In this document: positions 1-7,595 of the stretch, piece by piece
Numbering within the stretch: the stretch's first letter is position 1
How the letters are laid out: every line of letters starts with the position of its first letter
Assembly: GCA_945882315.1 (NCBI GenBank)
Contig: CAMCWB010000003.1
Span: 1 to 64,000 of the forward strand
Direction of reading: 5' to 3'
From: Bauldia litoralis
GTDB taxonomy: Bacteria > Pseudomonadota > Alphaproteobacteria > Rhizobiales > Kaistiaceae
DNA: 64,000 bases
The notes under the pieces: generated by a model
What the model saw: only the letters and a program-made list of their open reading frames with translations
Told to the model about the DNA's origin: nothing
Databases searched by the model: none
Position numbers and translations under genes: made by a program

Positions 1-46
1 CGGTATCAGGCTGAACGGCTTCGGGCTTCGTGGTAGTGCTCGTCAT
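1..46 (-). CDS. 5' end of an unidentified gene, cut by the window edge
   Basis: An ATG on the minus strand at 46-44 follows an AGGAG Shine-Dalgarno sequence at a good distance and opens a frame that runs off the window. Only about 15 residues are visible (MTSTTTKPEAVQPDT). This is a Thr/Pro-rich, probably disordered N-terminus. Too little is present to name a family. The call rests on the ribosome-binding site and the open frame. Confidence 0.45.
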   Translation of the reverse strand, partial: MTSTTTKPEAVQPDT

Positions 47-266
47 GGCGTGGTCTCCTGTCCGGCGCGTCAACGCTGGACTCGTTCGGGTTAAAGCACC
101 CGGAGACTACGCCACCCTCAATTCCAACCAACTTCGCGACGGCACCCCGCATAATATTCATGGGCGAAGTTCGAAGCGCAGCCTTGCGCATATTACCGGG
201 ACTTTCCGACTGGAACCTTAAGTTTAGCGGGGACTTGACCACCACCTGCGGTCAGGAGAGAGCGAC
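47..266. other. Divergent intergenic region
   Basis: About 220 bases separate the partial minus-strand gene from the response regulator gene. Short open frames cross it in several frames but have no convincing ribosome-binding site or recognisable protein content. It presumably carries the two divergent promoters; I cannot pick out unambiguous -35/-10 boxes. Confidence 0.4.
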
Positions 267-662
267 ATGCGCGTGGTCATTGCGGAAGATGACGGGTTGA
301 TAGCGATGTTCATGGAGGAAGTACTTCGCGACGCCGGTCACGATATAATCGGCGCCGTCGCATCCTCCGACGCGGCCTTTCACCTGGTCGATGCTCACAG
401 GCCGGACCTGTTGATCGCCGACATCGGCCTGTCGGAAGGCGAATGTGGCTGCGAGCTGGTCCGAAAGGCGGCCGCCAAGTATGGCACGCCATCCCTCTTC
501 GTCACCGGTGCACCCGAGAAAGCGGAGCGTTGCGACCACGCGATCGGCGTCCTCGCCAAGCCGTTTGACGACACGGACCTGAGGGACTCGATCGAGATCG
601 CCTCGGCCATCCTGGCGGGCCGGACAGTCAGCCGCATTCCGGCGCAGTTGCAGCTTTTCTAG
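267..662 (+). CDS. Single-domain response regulator (REC only)
   Basis: This 131-residue protein is a bare receiver domain. It has the acidic pair after the first strand (VVIAEDDG, Asp8-Asp9), the phospho-acceptor Asp in LLIADIGLS (about residue 52), a Thr in the LFVTG strand, and the conserved Lys in VLAKPFDD (about residue 98). There is no DNA-binding output domain, so it would act as a phosphate sink or by protein contact, as CheY- or DivK-like proteins do. The start is supported by AGGAG seven bases upstream. Its stop overlaps the stop of the convergent small gene by four bases. A relic of another receiver domain lies about 200 bases away. Confidence 0.85.
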   Translation: MRVVIAEDDGLIAMFMEEVLRDAGHDIIGAVASSDAAFHLVDAHRPDLLIADIGLSEGECGCELVRKAAAKYGTPSLFVTGAPEKAERCDHAIGVLAKPFDDTDLRDSIEIASAILAGRTVSRIPAQLQLF

Positions 663-874
663 CTCCGGACGAGTTGAGCCGCCGACGGAAAGGCGATGAT
701 CCGGTCGGTGGAGACATTGATATCTTCGTCTGCGGCTTTGCTCGTGATCGACGCCTGAGTTCGCTCCAGCTCCAGGGCTATGGCGCGCACCGGATGATAG
801 GGAGCCATCTCCCGCAATTTTTTGACATCATCATGCGACCAGGGCTCGCCGTGTTTTTGTGGCCTATTGGTCAT
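659..874 (-). CDS. Small conserved hypothetical protein, possibly DNA-binding
   Basis: The protein has 71 residues from the ATG at 874; an upstream GTG at 913 would add 13 residues. The pattern W-S-H-D-D-V-K-K-L-R-E, followed by a spacing of hydrophobic and Ala residues and then A-L-E-L-E-R-T-Q-A-S-I, looks like the Myb/SANT-like or GcrA-like helix-turn-helix seen in small alphaproteobacterial proteins. That is an impression, not a demonstrated match. The gene is convergent with the response regulator (four-base overlap of stops) and its start overlaps the end of a receiver-domain relic. Confidence 0.55.
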   Translation of the reverse strand: MTNRPQKHGEPWSHDDVKKLREMAPYHPVRAIALELERTQASITSKAADEDINVSTDRIIAFPSAAQLVRS

Positions 875-996
875 TCTGCTTGCCTTGCTGGTTGGATCCG
901 GCAAAAGCCGCACCAGTGAGAAGCCGGATCACAAGCTTATGGACATGCTCGGGCATATAGGGCTTCGAGATGAGAGGTGATCCGCCCACGCACGCG
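864..996 (-). pseudogene. C-terminal relic of a response regulator receiver domain
   Basis: Directly downstream of the uvrB stop, the minus strand reads GGSPLISKPYMPEHVHKLVI and ends at a TAG at 866-864. The pattern P-hydrophobic-I-S-K-P-Y-x-P-E is the conserved beta5/alpha5 end of a CheY-type receiver, with the signature Lys-Pro. The rest of the domain is missing: further upstream the same frame runs into uvrB, and there is no start codon giving a whole domain. I therefore read it as a truncated remnant, not a working gene. Confidence 0.5.
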
Positions 997-3561
997 CTAA
1001 TGCTTCCGCCCCTTCTTGCCGGCATGGCTGCCGGCGCGGCCGCCGATCGAGCGGGGTTTGGGCGGGATCGGGCGTGAGAGCGGCACACTAGCATCGCTGC
1101 CGGGCCCCATCTCGTCGAGCGCGGGCTTGCGCGGTCGCACGCCGCCGGCCGGGATCTCGGTCCGGCGGATCGTCATCTCGTCGAGATTGTTCTTGCGCGG
1201 CCCGGCGGATTCGCCACGCCCCGAGCGCTTCGCGCTGGATGGTGAAGCCTCGCCCGTATTGGAGCCGCGCGACAGCGGATCGTCGGAGGTCTCCAGTTCG
1301 AGCGTCTCCAGGCGCTTGATCTCGTCGCGAAGCCGCGCCGCGGTCTCGAATTCGAGGTCGGCGGCGGCATCGCGCATCTGCTTTTCGAGATCGGCGATGG
1401 TCGCCTTGAGATTATGGCCGACAAGCGCGCCTTCCTCGCCGAAACCGGCAGGCACGGTGACGTGATCCTGCTCATAGACCGAGGAGAGGATGTCGCCGAT
1501 CGACTTCTTGATGCTTTCCGGCGTGATGCCGTTGGCGAGATTGTATTCGACCTGCTTCTCGCGGCGCCGGTCGGTCTCGGCGATGGCGCGCTCCATCGAA
1601 CCGGTCATCCGGTCGGCATAGAGGATGACGCGGCCGTCGACATTGCGCGCCGCGCGGCCGATCGTCTGGATGAGCGAGGTCTCGGAGCGGAGAAAACCCT
1701 CCTTGTCGGCATCGAGGATCGCGACGAGGCCGCATTCCGGTATGTCGAGGCCTTCGCGCAGCAGATTGATGCCGATCAGCGCGTCGAAGGCGCCGAGCCG
1801 GAGGTCGCGGATGATCTCGATGCGCTCCAGCGTCTCGACGTCGGAATGCATGTAGCGGACGCGGATGCCCTGCTCATGCAGATATTCTGTCAGGTCTTCC
1901 GCCATGCGCTTGGTCAGTACAGTGATCAGCGAGCGGTAGCCCTGCTTGGCAACCAGCCGCACTTCGCCGAGCAGGTCGTCGACCTGCGCCTTGGCCGGAC
2001 GTATCTCGACGGGCGGATCGATGAGGCCGGTCGGCCGGATGACCTGCTCGGTAAAGACGCCACCGGTGCGTCCCATCTCCCAGCTGCCCGGCGTCGCCGA
2101 GACATAGGCCGATTGCGGCCGCATCAAATCCCACTCCTCGAAGCGGAGCGGCCGGTTGTCCATGCAGGACGGCAGGCGGAAGCCGTATTCGGCCAGCGTC
2201 GCCTTCCGCCGGAAGTCGCCGCGATACATGCCGCCGAGCTGCGGAATGGTGACATGGCTCTCGTCGACGAAGACGAGGGCGTTGTCGGGCAGGTATTCGA
2301 ACAGCGTCGGCGGCGGCTCGCCCGGCTTGCGGCCGGTGAGGTAGCGCGAATAATTCTCGATGCCGGCGCAGGCGCCGGTCGCCTCGATCATCTCGATGTC
2401 GAAGCGGCAGCGCTGTTCCAGCCGCTGCGCCTCGAGGAGCCTCCCGGCGCGTGCGAGTTCGTCGAGGCGGAGCTTCAGCTCTTCCTTGATGCCCTTCACC
2501 GCTTGGGCGAGCGTCGGCCGCGGCGTCACATAATGCGAGTTGGCATAGACCTTTACCGACTTCAGCTCAGCCGATTTTTGACCGGTGAGCGGATCGAACT
2601 CGGTGATCGCCTCGATCTCGTCGCCGAACAGCGTGATCCGCCAGGCGCGATCTTCCAGATGCGCCGGGAAGACTTCGACCGTATCGCCGCGGACGCGGAA
2701 GGTGCCGCGGCGGAAGTCGATGTCGGAGCGCTTGTATTGCAGCGCGACCAGATCGGCGAGGAGCTGGCGCTGGTCGATGCGCTCGCCGATGGTGAGCGCG
2801 AAGGTCATCGCCGTATAGGTCTCGACCGAGCCAATACCGTAGATGCAGGAGACAGAGGCGACGATGATGACGTCGTCGCGCTCGAGCAGCGAGCGCGTCG
2901 CCGAGTGGCGCATGCGGTCGATCTGCTCGTTGATCGAGGATTCCTTCTCGATGTAGGTGTCCGTCCGCGGCACATAGGCCTCGGGCTGATAGTAGTCGTA
3001 ATAGGAGACGAAATACTCGACGGCGTTGTCGGGGAAGAAGCTCCTGAACTCGCCATAGAGCTGCGCGGCAAGCGTCTTGTTGGGCGCCAGCACCAGCGCC
3101 GGCCGCTGGGTCCGCTCGATGACCTGGGCCATCGTGAAGGTCTTGCCCGAGCCGGTGACGCCGAGAAGCACCTGGTCGCGCTCCTGCGCATTGACGCCGG
3201 CGACAAGTTCCTCGATCGCCCGCGGCTGGTCGCCCTTCGGCTCGAACTCCGAAACGATCCTAAACGGTATGCCGCCCTCGGACTTCTCCGGACGCGGCGG
3301 CCGGTGCGGCATCCACGTCTTGTCGAGGAACTCCGGGCGGCCGGTCTCGATCAGACTCGACAACGCCTCGACCGTCGCGGTGACGGCGCTGGCCGGCATC
3401 GAGCCGACATTCTCGAGGTCGACATCGACGCCGGGCACCGGGTTGAGCCCGGAGGCGGCGCGCTCCTTGGCGCTCGCCGGCCCGCCCATCGACGTGCCGC
3501 GTGAGGTCTTGAACTGCTTCTGGGAGGCTTCGGAGAAGCCGGAGCTTTTACGGGGAGGCAT
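997..3561 (-). CDS. uvrB: Excinuclease ABC subunit B
   Basis: UvrB is the damage-verifying helicase-like subunit of nucleotide excision repair. It is loaded by UvrA and recruits UvrC. At 854 residues it is longer than the usual 670 or so, because of a polar N-terminal extension of about 95 residues and a basic Ser/Pro/Gly-rich C-terminal tail of about 90. Visible motifs are Walker A GVTGSGKT (134-141), the DNA-clamping beta-hairpin [12 protein letters not shown] (about 187-198), helicase motif II DESH, motif [11 protein letters not shown], and a C-terminal UVR coiled coil near residues 745-780 that binds UvrC. Long N-terminal extensions are common in rhizobial UvrB. No strong ribosome-binding site precedes the ATG. 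Confidence 0.97.
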   Translation of the reverse strand: MPPRKSSGFSEASQKQFKTSRGTSMGGPASAKERAASGLNPVPGVDVDLENVGSMPASAVTATVEALSSLIETGRPEFLDKTWMPHRPPRPEKSEGGIPFRIVSEFEPKGDQPRAIEELVAGVNAQERDQVLLGVTGSGKTFTMAQVIERTQRPALVLAPNKTLAAQLYGEFRSFFPDNAVEYFVSYYDYYQPEAYVPRTDTYIEKESSINEQIDRMRHSATRSLLERDDVIIVASVSCIYGIGSVETYTAMTFALTIGERIDQRQLLADLVALQYKRSDIDFRRGTFRVRGDTVEVFPAHLEDRAWRITLFGDEIEAITEFDPLTGQKSAELKSVKVYANSHYVTPRPTLAQAVKGIKEELKLRLDELARAGRLLEAQRLEQRCRFDIEMIEATGACAGIENYSRYLTGRKPGEPPPTLFEYLPDNALVFVDESHVTIPQLGGMYRGDFRRKATLAEYGFRLPSCMDNRPLRFEEWDLMRPQSAYVSATPGSWEMGRTGGVFTEQVIRPTGLIDPPVEIRPAKAQVDDLLGEVRLVAKQGYRSLITVLTKRMAEDLTEYLHEQGIRVRYMHSDVETLERIEIIRDLRLGAFDALIGINLLREGLDIPECGLVAILDADKEGFLRSETSLIQTIGRAARNVDGRVILYADRMTGSMERAIAETDRRREKQVEYNLANGITPESIKKSIGDILSSVYEQDHVTVPAGFGEEGALVGHNLKATIADLEKQMRDAAADLEFETAARLRDEIKRLETLELETSDDPLSRGSNTGEASPSSAKRSGRGESAGPRKNNLDEMTIRRTEIPAGGVRPRKPALDEMGPGSDASVPLSRPIPPKPRSIGGRAGSHAGKKGRKH

Positions 3562-3624
3562 GGCTCAAATATGGGCTGAGTCATGCGGCAGGAAAAGGGC
3601 CAGCCCGCAACGATCTACGGCCTG

Positions 3625-4056
3625 TCAGAGGGCCGTATTCGCCGCCCGCGTCAGCAGCCGGCTCAAAGCGGCGCTGTCCTCCTGCGCCAGGGCGGCGCGG
3701 GTGACGATCGACAGCGGCGTCAGCGGCACATTTCCGTCCAGGGGCCACTCGTCGAAGATGGCGGGATCGGTCAGCGCCGCCGTTCCGCCGACCAGCAAGG
3801 CCTGCATGGCGGCATCGTCGGGAAGCTCGGGGAATTGATTGAGGTCGCGCGCCAGGATCACGACAGCGCGTTTCAAGGATGCTGCATCGGCGGCATGGAT
3901 CGCCTTGCCGGGAATGAAGCCACGCAAATAGAGAGGGTGGATGCTGATGCCGCCCTTCGCCAGCGACAAGAAGATGCGCTCGCCGGATGACAATGTGAGA
4001 TTGGCGAAGCCGGCGCCTTTGCTGCGCTCGATATATTTGTGAAGCGTTGCTGACAT
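3625..4056 (-). CDS. Conserved hypothetical protein
   Basis: This 143-residue protein has no signal peptide or membrane span and no motif I recognise. It is mixed alpha/beta in composition with several Leu/Ala-rich stretches. It lies between uvrB (same strand, 63 bases away) and the histone-like gene, from which it is separated by a strong terminator at 4101-4127. It therefore has its own promoter in the short gap 4057-4100, or else it relies on read-through. Codon use matches its neighbours. No function is proposed. Confidence 0.6.
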   Translation of the reverse strand: MSATLHKYIERSKGAGFANLTLSSGERIFLSLAKGGISIHPLYLRGFIPGKAIHAADAASLKRAVVILARDLNQFPELPDDAAMQALLVGGTAALTDPAIFDEWPLDGNVPLTPLSIVTRAALAQEDSAALSRLLTRAANTAL

Positions 4057-4100
4057 CGCTCAGCGCCCGTTCGCATCGGCCTTCGAAATTGCACAAAAGA

Positions 4101-4127
4101 AAAAGGGCATCGCGAGGATGCCCTTTT
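4101..4127 (-). terminator. Intrinsic terminator after the histone-like gene (bidirectional shape)
   Basis: An 11-bp perfect stem (4101-4111 with 4117-4127) closes on a five-base loop. On the minus strand it is followed by a T-rich run, so it would end transcription of the mini-histone gene whose stop is at 4222. The plus strand also has a T-run after the stem. Confidence 0.8.
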
Positions 4128-4221
4128 TGCTGTCCTGCCCGCTGTGCGATCGCTGAGACGCAAACCGCAACAGCGAGCCGGAAGCTTCGACGGCGACGAC
4201 CGAAGTCGGCGCCTTGTCGAA

Positions 4222-4326
4222 CTACTTTCTCTTGGCCGGAGCCTTCTTGGCAGCCGGCTTCTTGGCAACGGCCTTCTTCGCCGGGGCCTTCTTCGTAGCG
4301 GGTTTCTTAGCAGCAGCTTTAGCCAA
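4222..4326 (-). CDS. Lysine/alanine-rich histone H1-like mini-protein (TTG start)
   Basis: The minus strand encodes 34 residues beginning MAKAAAKKPATKKAPAKK and ending AKRK. Nearly every residue is Lys, Ala, Pro, Thr or Val, arranged in K-K-A/P repeats like the C-terminal tail of histone H1. Such tiny nucleoid proteins occur in many Hyphomicrobiales and are expected to bind DNA without sequence specificity. The start is TTG at 4326, seven bases after GGAGA. An in-frame ATG at 4344 would add six residues but has no ribosome-binding site. A longer open frame on the opposite strand (4214-4396) is only its shadow. A terminator follows at 4101-4127, and a dyad-rich region lies upstream. Confidence 0.8.
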   Translation of the reverse strand: MAKAAAKKPATKKAPAKKAVAKKPAAKKAPAKRK

Positions 4327-4378
4327 TGTAATTCTCCTCTCCATGGAGAGCCGCGAATCGGCTCACGCGCGTATTCTA

Positions 4379-4424
4379 GTGCAACTTAGCGGTTAACAAC
4401 GCGCTAATTCTTTTCTAGTTGCAC
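4379..4424. promoter_or_regulatory. Nested inverted repeats upstream of the histone-like gene
   Basis: GTGCAACT (4379-4386) pairs with AGTTGCAC (4417-4424). Inside these arms TTAGCG (4386-4391) pairs with CGCTAA (4402-4407), flanking a GTTAAC. The site lies about 50-100 bases upstream of the TTG start, where a promoter/operator would be expected. The palindromes are seen directly; the regulatory role is inference. Confidence 0.45.
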
Positions 4425-4443
4425 AAACGCCCTTCGACTAGAG

Positions 4444-4522
4444 GCGACGACAACGTCGCTCTCGCATGTCGAATACATGCGCGAAGGTAGCGTCATGAAT
4501 GACGTGCGACATCGTCGGACGA
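4444..4522. repeat. Run of four short perfect dyads
   Basis: Within 79 bases there are four consecutive palindromes: GCGACG/CGTCGC (4444-4459, loop ACAA), GCATGT/ACATGC (4464-4480), CGTCAT/ATGACG (4491-4504) and TCGTC/GACGA (4512-4522). They differ in sequence, so this is not a simple repeat array. It could be a structured RNA leader, a cluster of operators, or DNA that extrudes hairpins. Confidence 0.45.
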
Positions 4523-5287
4523 AAGACGTGTCGAGCGCAGAACGAATCTTCTCCCTACTGATGCAAGCGCGAATTTTGCGAATGATCTAATCGATGATGG
4601 CACTGCGATGACGCTCTCTTCTGCTTGATGGGCTGGGAAACGGACGCCCCGAGTCCATTTTCTTGCGTCAAGGATTTATTTGTAAAATCAACATCTTACA
4701 AAGAGTGAACAGGGCCAGGCGGTGAGCCGCCTCTTGCATCGGCGCGCCGGCCCTGCGCGTCGCGGGATTCATTCTCGAACGATCGGTACAGATAAACATA
4801 TCGAACAGCCCGCTCGGCACCTCGATCGTCTACACAGCGCGCGTTGCATCATCGCGACATGCTCGAAAAACTTCTCGCGAGACATCGCAAGAGCGCACCG
4901 GCAGACGCCGCTCAACAGAAAAATCACGTCAAAAAAAATTCGCATCACGCAGATTTTTTCACCGCGGATGGATTTTTTCGCGCGCGAAGACGCGATCCCG
5001 ACGACTCGACGGCGTTTTTTCGACTCGATGTGACACCCGAGTCGAATGGGAGAAGCACTCATGTGACTCGCGAAATTTTTCACGCGATGCGCGGCGGAGG
5101 ACGCGACTGCTCGACACCACGAAAGAATTTCTCGGGCGCGTAAGCGGCCCACGTCGACGCGATACACCCGTCGATGTCACGCGCGCGCATCCAGCGAAGG
5201 TCGTCGGGATCGCCGATCGGCGCCTCACCGTTGCGAGGTGGCGGCCGATGATCGCGACGCACTGGTACGGAAGAGTGCAAACAAAAA
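4523..5287. other. Non-coding stretch of unusual composition
   Basis: About 765 bases hold no gene I can support. Open frames exist on both strands (for example 4769-5167 minus, 4844-5143 plus) but lack ribosome-binding sites and read as arginine/cysteine/histidine-rich noise. The DNA differs from its neighbours. It has runs of A or T five to eight long, many TCGA and CGCG words (over a dozen TCGA by eye), and a perfect dyad TTTGTAA/TTACAAA at 4679-4702. It may be foreign, regulatory or a decayed gene. Confidence 0.4.
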
Positions 5288-5315
5288 AGGGCCGGAGCAT
5301 TTCCGCTCCGGCCCT
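5288..5315 (-). terminator. Intrinsic terminator of the SH3-domain gene
   Basis: An 11-bp GC-rich perfect stem (5288-5298 with 5305-5315), loop of six bases, is followed on the minus strand by six T. It lies 28 bases beyond the stop codon at 5343. Confidence 0.9.
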
Positions 5316-5342
5316 CGCAATCACCCGCAATGGATCGACGGT

Positions 5343-5855
5343 TTACAGCCGGCACATCCATTCAGGACATTCATTCTTGCCGGAGCGTCCGTTCCGCCCG
5401 TCCGGATGTCGGCGCCAATCCTTGCCGTCATGCTTTGCCGAACCATGCCTGCTCTTCCACTTCTTCTGGAACCGGCGCTGGAATTTGTGCTGGCTGCTGT
5501 AGCCGTAGTCGTGGACGTGGCCGCGCGGGATGACGAGCGGCGGCACGTAGCGCGGGATCGCCGGCGCAGAGAGAGAGGGCGGGCGATAGGAGTAGGCACC
5601 ACCACCGGCACCGGCGAGATAGCGCCGCGCGACCCAGCCCGTGACGCCGTCCGCATTGACCGCGCACCAGCCGCTCTGGCAGAAGTCGACCCACAGCGAG
5701 GCGCCGGACGGCAACGTCGCAAGGCGCGTGAAGTTGCTGCCGGCGCCGGCGCGGACATTGACCGGACTGATGGTCGTCGCCTGGTAGGCGCTGGCGGTTG
5801 CCGGCACGCCGAAGGCCAGAAGCGCCGCCGCGACGGCAAGACTACGAATTCTCAT
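5343..5855 (-). CDS. Secreted SH3-domain (SH3_3-type) protein
   Basis: The 170-residue protein starts with a classical Sec signal peptide (residues 1 to about 23, cleavage after ATASA). Residues 25-82 form a bacterial SH3 domain with the typical VNVRAGAGSNF opening and a GVTGWVARRYL end. Such domains bind cell-wall peptides and often sit on periplasmic or wall-associated proteins. The C-terminal 85 residues are Arg/Lys/His/Pro-rich and low in complexity, with two Cys near the end. It stands alone, with its own terminator. The periplasmic location is well supported; the ligand is unknown. Confidence 0.85.
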   Translation of the reverse strand: MRIRSLAVAAALLAFGVPATASAYQATTISPVNVRAGAGSNFTRLATLPSGASLWVDFCQSGWCAVNADGVTGWVARRYLAGAGGGAYSYRPPSLSAPAIPRYVPPLVIPRGHVHDYGYSSQHKFQRRFQKKWKSRHGSAKHDGKDWRRHPDGRNGRSGKNECPEWMCRL

Positions 5856-5913
5856 TTACGCTTCCTTCCAGGCCGGGTCTCACCCGCCGGATATGCCATC
5901 CGGAACATGAAAC

Positions 5914-5942
5914 GGGCGCCGACGGCAAATCCGTCGACGCCC
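5914..5942 (-). terminator. Stem-loop after the dienelactone hydrolase gene
   Basis: A 12-bp stem with one mismatch (5914-5925 with 5931-5942) closes a five-base loop about 40 bases beyond the stop at 5980. The following minus-strand sequence is only moderately T-rich, so termination may be partial. Confidence 0.45.
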
Positions 5943-5979
5943 TCCTTGTTCCCAGCCGGCCTCGATGCCGCTGCACTGG

Positions 5980-6855
5980 CTAGCCGGCGAGCGACTCTTT
6001 CAGAAACGCCACCGTCCTCGACCAGGCGAGATCCGCGGCCGTCTTGTCGTAGCGAGCGGCGGAGGTGTCGTTGTTGAAGGCGTGGTTCACGTCCTCATAG
6101 AGAAAGAGCTGATAGTCGACGCCCGCCGCCTTCAGCGCCTTCTCATAATCCGGGATGCCGGCATTGATGCGCTCGTCGAGGCCGGCATAGTGGAGCATCA
6201 GCTTCGACTTGATCTTGTCGATGCCTTCCTTGGCCTGGCCGCCATAATAAGCGACGCCGGCCTTGAGATCGGGACTCGCCACCGCCAACTGGTTGACGAT
6301 GCCGCCGCCGAAGCAGAAGCCGATCGCCCCGACATTGCCGTTGGTCGCCGGCGATCCCTTGAGATAGGCGATCGCCGAGACCGCATCCGGCACCAGCGCG
6401 TCGCGATCGATGTCCTTGAACAGCGCAGCCGCCTCGTCGTCCGTCGCCGGCGTGCCCCCGACGCGGGACAAGAGGTCGACGCCGAGCGCGACGAAGCCCT
6501 CAAGCGCCATCCGCCGCGTTACGTCCTTGATATGCGGATTGAGCCCGCGGTTCTCATGGATGACAAGAACCGCCGGAAGCTTGCCCGTCGCATCGGCCGG
6601 GATGGCGAGATAGCCCTTCATTTCGCCGGTAGGCCCCGGGAAGGCGACGTTCTCGATCTTGAGGCGGCTATCGTCCGGCGGCACGATCTGCGCCTGCGCA
6701 TAGTTGCTCGACAGCATCGGCGCGATCGCGGCCGCGGCGGCGCCGCTGCCAGCGAGTTTGGTCAGCTTCTCCATGAAGCCGCGCCGGTCGAGCGTCAGAT
6801 GCGTGTACTCATCATAGGCCTGGATCATTTCCTGCGAGATTTTCGGGACGTTCAT
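5980..6855 (-). CDS. Dienelactone hydrolase family protein with Tat signal
   Basis: The chosen ATG at 6855 follows GGAAGGAAG and gives 291 residues; an in-frame extension to 6999 lacks support. Residues 21-28 read TLDRRGFM and are followed by a hydrophobic Ala-rich stretch ending AQAQ. This is a twin-arginine signal, so the enzyme is probably exported folded. The mature part is an alpha/beta hydrolase of the dienelactone hydrolase (DLH, YghX-like) group. It has the nucleophile Cys181 in GFCFGGG, Asp227 in LDERI, His258 in VNHAF and a Glu in the HENRG motif. The cysteine nucleophile is diagnostic of DLH. The substrate is unknown; a periplasmic lactone or ester is likely. Confidence 0.88.
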   Translation of the reverse strand: MNVPKISQEMIQAYDEYTHLTLDRRGFMEKLTKLAGSGAAAAAIAPMLSSNYAQAQIVPPDDSRLKIENVAFPGPTGEMKGYLAIPADATGKLPAVLVIHENRGLNPHIKDVTRRMALEGFVALGVDLLSRVGGTPATDDEAAALFKDIDRDALVPDAVSAIAYLKGSPATNGNVGAIGFCFGGGIVNQLAVASPDLKAGVAYYGGQAKEGIDKIKSKLMLHYAGLDERINAGIPDYEKALKAAGVDYQLFLYEDVNHAFNNDTSAARYDKTAADLAWSRTVAFLKESLAG

Positions 6856-7282
6856 CGGGCTTCCTTCCCTGCCTGGGTCTGCTTCGCTGCGCTTGAAGGA
6901 TGCCCGAACAACGCCGTTGCTTCCGCGCTTCCGTCGCGTCTCACGCGAATGTGTTCCGTAGCGGACAACCAGACGATGATCGCATCGGCGCGGCGACATG
7001 CCGCGTGAAATATTCCCTCAAATGCCGGCGACTGGCATCGGCATTGCATTTGAAAAGTAACTGCATCATAAATTATGGGCACCGGCAGGCTAACGGAGCC
7101 GACGGAGACTGGACGAGAGCGAGGGCGCAAGTCGAATACAACGCGCCGAGCAGTGTACAGGACGCGTATGCGAACAGTGACTGCCGAAGACGCAGATCCT
7201 TTCACCCGACATCTGGAGAGTTTTCTCCTGCACCGGTGGTGAGGGCCGCCGGGATCATGCAACGAATTGAAAAGGCGACACG
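6856..7282. promoter_or_regulatory. Divergent intergenic region and cold-shock leader
   Basis: These 427 bases lie between the minus-strand hydrolase and the plus-strand cold-shock gene. They include a perfect inverted repeat TCAAATGC/GCATTTGA at 7018-7025 and 7046-7053 with a nested TGCCG/CGGCA, which could be an operator or RNA stem. Cold-shock genes usually have long structured leaders, so part of the 200 bases before 7283 is probably untranslated mRNA. No protein-coding signal is convincing here. Confidence 0.45.
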
Positions 7283-7498
7283 ATGCGTCAGAACGGCACC
7301 GTCAAGTTCTTCAATGCGTCAAAGGGCTATGGCTTCATCACACCGGACGATGGCGGCAAGGACGTCTTCGTCCATGTCACGGCGGTCGAGCATTCCGGCA
7401 TGGGCGGCCTGACCGACGGCATGCGCATTTCCTTCGAGACCGAGCCGGACAAGCGCGGCAAGGGTCCGAAAGCCGTCGAGCTGCAGGCCGCAAGCTGA
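7283..7498 (+). CDS. Cold-shock domain protein (CspA family)
   Basis: This is a 71-residue single cold-shock domain. RNP1 is KGYGFI (14-19) and RNP2 is VFVHV (28-32), both on the OB-fold surface that binds single-stranded RNA and DNA. It opens with GTVKFFN, the family hallmark. An AAAAGG lies upstream of the ATG. These proteins act as RNA chaperones in the cytoplasm; not all respond to cold. It stands alone, convergent with ilvE. Confidence 0.95.
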   Translation: MRQNGTVKFFNASKGYGFITPDDGGKDVFVHVTAVEHSGMGGLTDGMRISFETEPDKRGKGPKAVELQAAS

Positions 7499-7595
7499 AG
7501 CGCCGCCGGTTCGAGTGGCCGGCCGCAAGGACAGAGGTGATCTGAGGGCTATCGGCCGCCGACCAACGTCGCCGGCCCGCGAAATCGTCTGCGAC

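Noticed and set aside
6-245. 79-codon minus-strand frame at the left edge
   Set aside because: It is in a different frame from the partial gene with the good ribosome-binding site and has no support of its own.
1414-3504. Long open frame (about 696 codons) on the plus strand antisense to uvrB
   Set aside because: GC-rich genes leave the opposite strand open; the translation is Arg/Asp/Glu/Leu-rich with no family pattern, while uvrB on the minus strand is certain.
4214-4396. 60-codon plus-strand hydrophobic frame that looks like a small membrane protein
   Set aside because: Its Phe/Ala/Leu pattern is the exact reverse complement of the Lys/Ala repeats of the mini-histone, which has the better start and terminator.
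4722-5167. Overlapping open frames of about 100-130 codons on both strands of the long spacer
   Set aside because: No ribosome-binding sites, no recognisable domains, and odd amino acid mixes (Arg, Cys, His).
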